From NCBI GenBank assembly GCA_029939035.1, contig JAOZTS010000018.1, positions 1-14,625 of the forward strand: 14,625 nt of DNA, given 5' to 3'. Shown in pieces: positions 13,637-14,625 of this stretch. Position 1 is the stretch's first letter. The number at the start of each line of letters is the position of its first letter. The notes beneath the pieces were generated by a model. That model saw only the letters and a program-made list of their open reading frames with translations, had not been told where the DNA came from and searched no databases. Both the position numbers and the translations under genes were made by a program. The stretch comes from Candidatus Altimarinota bacterium (lineage in GTDB: Bacteria > Patescibacteriota > Gracilibacteria > UBA1369 > LOWO2-01-FULL-3).

Positions 13637-13645
13637 ATTTTACCA
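13637..13645 (-). promoter_or_regulatory. Extended -10 promoter of the TrmB-family gene (TGGTAAAAT)
   Basis: On the minus strand TAAAAT (13642 to 13637) is preceded by TGG, the extended -10 pattern also seen at 1419, 4571 and 6370. The -35 region, inside holA, is weak. Transcription would start near 13630, giving a leader of about 28 nt. Confidence 0.45.
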
Positions 13646-13653
13646 TCTTAGAA

Positions 13654-14625
13654 TTATTGGCAACACTCAATTATCAATTTTTCTATTGCCAATTTGTACT
13701 CACTGTCGTCTCCTTGATAAGTTTTGATCACTCCTGTCTTGAATTTTACGTCTATTTCTAGAAGTTTTCCGTATATTTCTTCAAGTTTCTCAGCTGTGAA
13801 GTTTCTTGATTGCTGAAGAGTTTTTTGTATGACAAATGGGTGTTGTTTTAGTTTTTTGGTAATGGAGTGTTGGTTCTCGTTTTTGCTAGCCATTTCGTGG
13901 ACTTGGATGAGGATTCGGAAGTGTCTGGCTATCATGAAAAAGACTCTGGTTAGTTCTTCGCCTGTTTCTTTGAGGGTTTCCAGGGTTTTGATTGATTCAC
14001 TTGGTTTTCTGGCTGAGATTGAGTCTGTTAGTTTGAATATTGAGGCGGATAGGGAAGGCGTGACGAATTCATCTATCATTTTTCTGGTTATTGGCTCGTT
14101 GTTTGCATAAACTTCCAGTTTTTCGAGTTCTGTGGAAATACGCCACAGTTCGTTTCCGCAGTGTAGTGCTAGATAGTTTGCGGTTGAAATGTCTATTGTT
14201 TTGCATCTTTTTTGGATCCAGTTTGCGAGTTGTGCAGGGGATAGGGGGTTGAATTCCTCCATTTTTCCCACTTTTTTGATTCTTTTGTAGAGTGATCCGA
14301 CTTTGTCAGGCTTATCTATTTCATGAAAAACAATCACACAGAAGTCAGGAGCTTTTTCGATAGCGTCTGATATAATTTTTTGTTCATCTCTGTTGGCTTT
14401 GGAAAGGTAATTTGTGACGATTACCATTCTTTTATCACACAGAAATGGAAGTGTCTCTATATTCGTAATAAACTTGGATGGGTCCAATGATTTACCCTCA
14501 ATTACTTCAATATTACTTTCTTCACCATATTTCTTTACGAACTGCTCTTTCCAAAAATTAACCTTCTGGTTGCTCGAATAAGTATCTTCACCGAAGAACA
14601 AGTATACATTTGGCTGATTTGTTGT
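13654..14625 (-). CDS. holA: DNA polymerase III subunit delta, N-terminus cut by window edge
   Basis: The delta subunit opens the beta clamp as part of the clamp loader. The product shows the family's opening beta strand and turn (VYLFFGEDTY), the LPFLCDKRMVIV strand pair, VIVFHEIDKPDK where the family has its extended D-E-K region, and the sensor-like GNELWRISTELEKLEVY (about 150-166 from the TTG at 14601). A C-terminal helical collar domain follows. The frame stays open to base 14625, encoding at least TTNQPNVYL before FFGED; because VYL forms the first strand of the fold, the TTG at 14601 is not a plausible start and the true one lies beyond the window. 323 residues are visible. No promoter is therefore visible for it, and the TrmB-family gene 51 nt downstream has its own. 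Confidence 0.9.
   Translation of the reverse strand, partial: TTNQPNVYLFFGEDTYSSNQKVNFWKEQFVKKYGEESNIEVIEGKSLDPSKFITNIETLPFLCDKRMVIVTNYLSKANRDEQKIISDAIEKAPDFCVIVFHEIDKPDKVGSLYKRIKKVGKMEEFNPLSPAQLANWIQKRCKTIDISTANYLALHCGNELWRISTELEKLEVYANNEPITRKMIDEFVTPSLSASIFKLTDSISARKPSESIKTLETLKETGEELTRVFFMIARHFRILIQVHEMASKNENQHSITKKLKQHPFVIQKTLQQSRNFTAEKLEEIYGKLLEIDVKFKTGVIKTYQGDDSEYKLAIEKLIIECCQ

Noticed and set aside
14599..14601. TTG at 14601 as the start codon of holA
   Set aside because: The frame continues to the window edge and the upstream residues NVY-L belong to the first beta strand of the delta-subunit fold, so the gene is simply cut.
1..14625. CRISPR arrays, tRNA/rRNA genes, insertion sequences, phage genes, toxin-antitoxin or defence genes
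   Set aside because: Nothing in the sequence showed regular repeats with spacers, cloverleaf or rRNA segments, transposase motifs or terminal inverted repeats; the window is nearly filled by the listed genes.

Overview
The window is a gene-dense stretch of a low-GC bacterial chromosome, with no gene-free gap longer than about 80 bases. I infer a member of the Patescibacteria (Candidate Phyla Radiation), possibly Peregrinibacteria-like. The reasons are short, streamlined core genes, a TrmB-type regulator, an S-layer-homology protein, almost no Shine-Dalgarno sequences, and house-keeping genes mixed with lineage-specific membrane proteins. UGA works as a normal stop (genes ending at 1416 and 10140), so this is not a Gracilibacteria/Absconditabacteria-type genome that reads UGA as glycine. 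The taxonomic placement is inference from content and was not tested by any search.

Layout. Positions 2-1864 (+) hold an envelope group: the C-terminal part of an SLH-domain protein that enters from the left edge, a four-helix membrane protein and a small lipoprotein. Positions 1930-4537 (+) hold a membrane-bound pyrophosphatase (hppA) whose end overlaps a Yip1-like membrane protein. Positions 4604-6349 (+) hold a large unrecognised single-pass membrane protein with a long charged cytoplasmic arm. Positions 6388-8592 (+) hold a long RelA/SpoT homologue with an intact synthetase domain but a visibly degenerate HD hydrolase domain.

Converging on it is a tightly packed minus-strand operon (10909 down to 8573): small membrane protein, FAD synthase/cytidylyltransferase-like enzyme, ftsX and recO, joined by a 2-nt gap, an ATGA overlap and a TAATG overlap. 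A divergent intergenic region (10910-10989) separates it from gatC-gatA on the plus strand, two of the three subunits of the tRNA-dependent amidotransferase; gatB is not in the window. Two minus-strand genes follow: a TrmB-family regulator and holA (DNA polymerase III delta), the latter running off the right edge.

Together the genes cover ion-pumping energy conservation from pyrophosphate, stringent-response signalling, Gln-tRNA/Asn-tRNA formation, cell division and DNA repair/replication. Promoter-like sites are mostly extended -10 elements (TGnTATAAT type), and several lie so close to the start codon that leaderless or near-leaderless mRNAs are predicted. The most interesting points are the hydrolase-dead but RFKD-bearing RSH protein, the unknown 581-residue membrane protein, the near-absence of SD sites with very short leaders, and the distinct codon character of hppA. 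I did not find a convincing undescribed multi-gene system.
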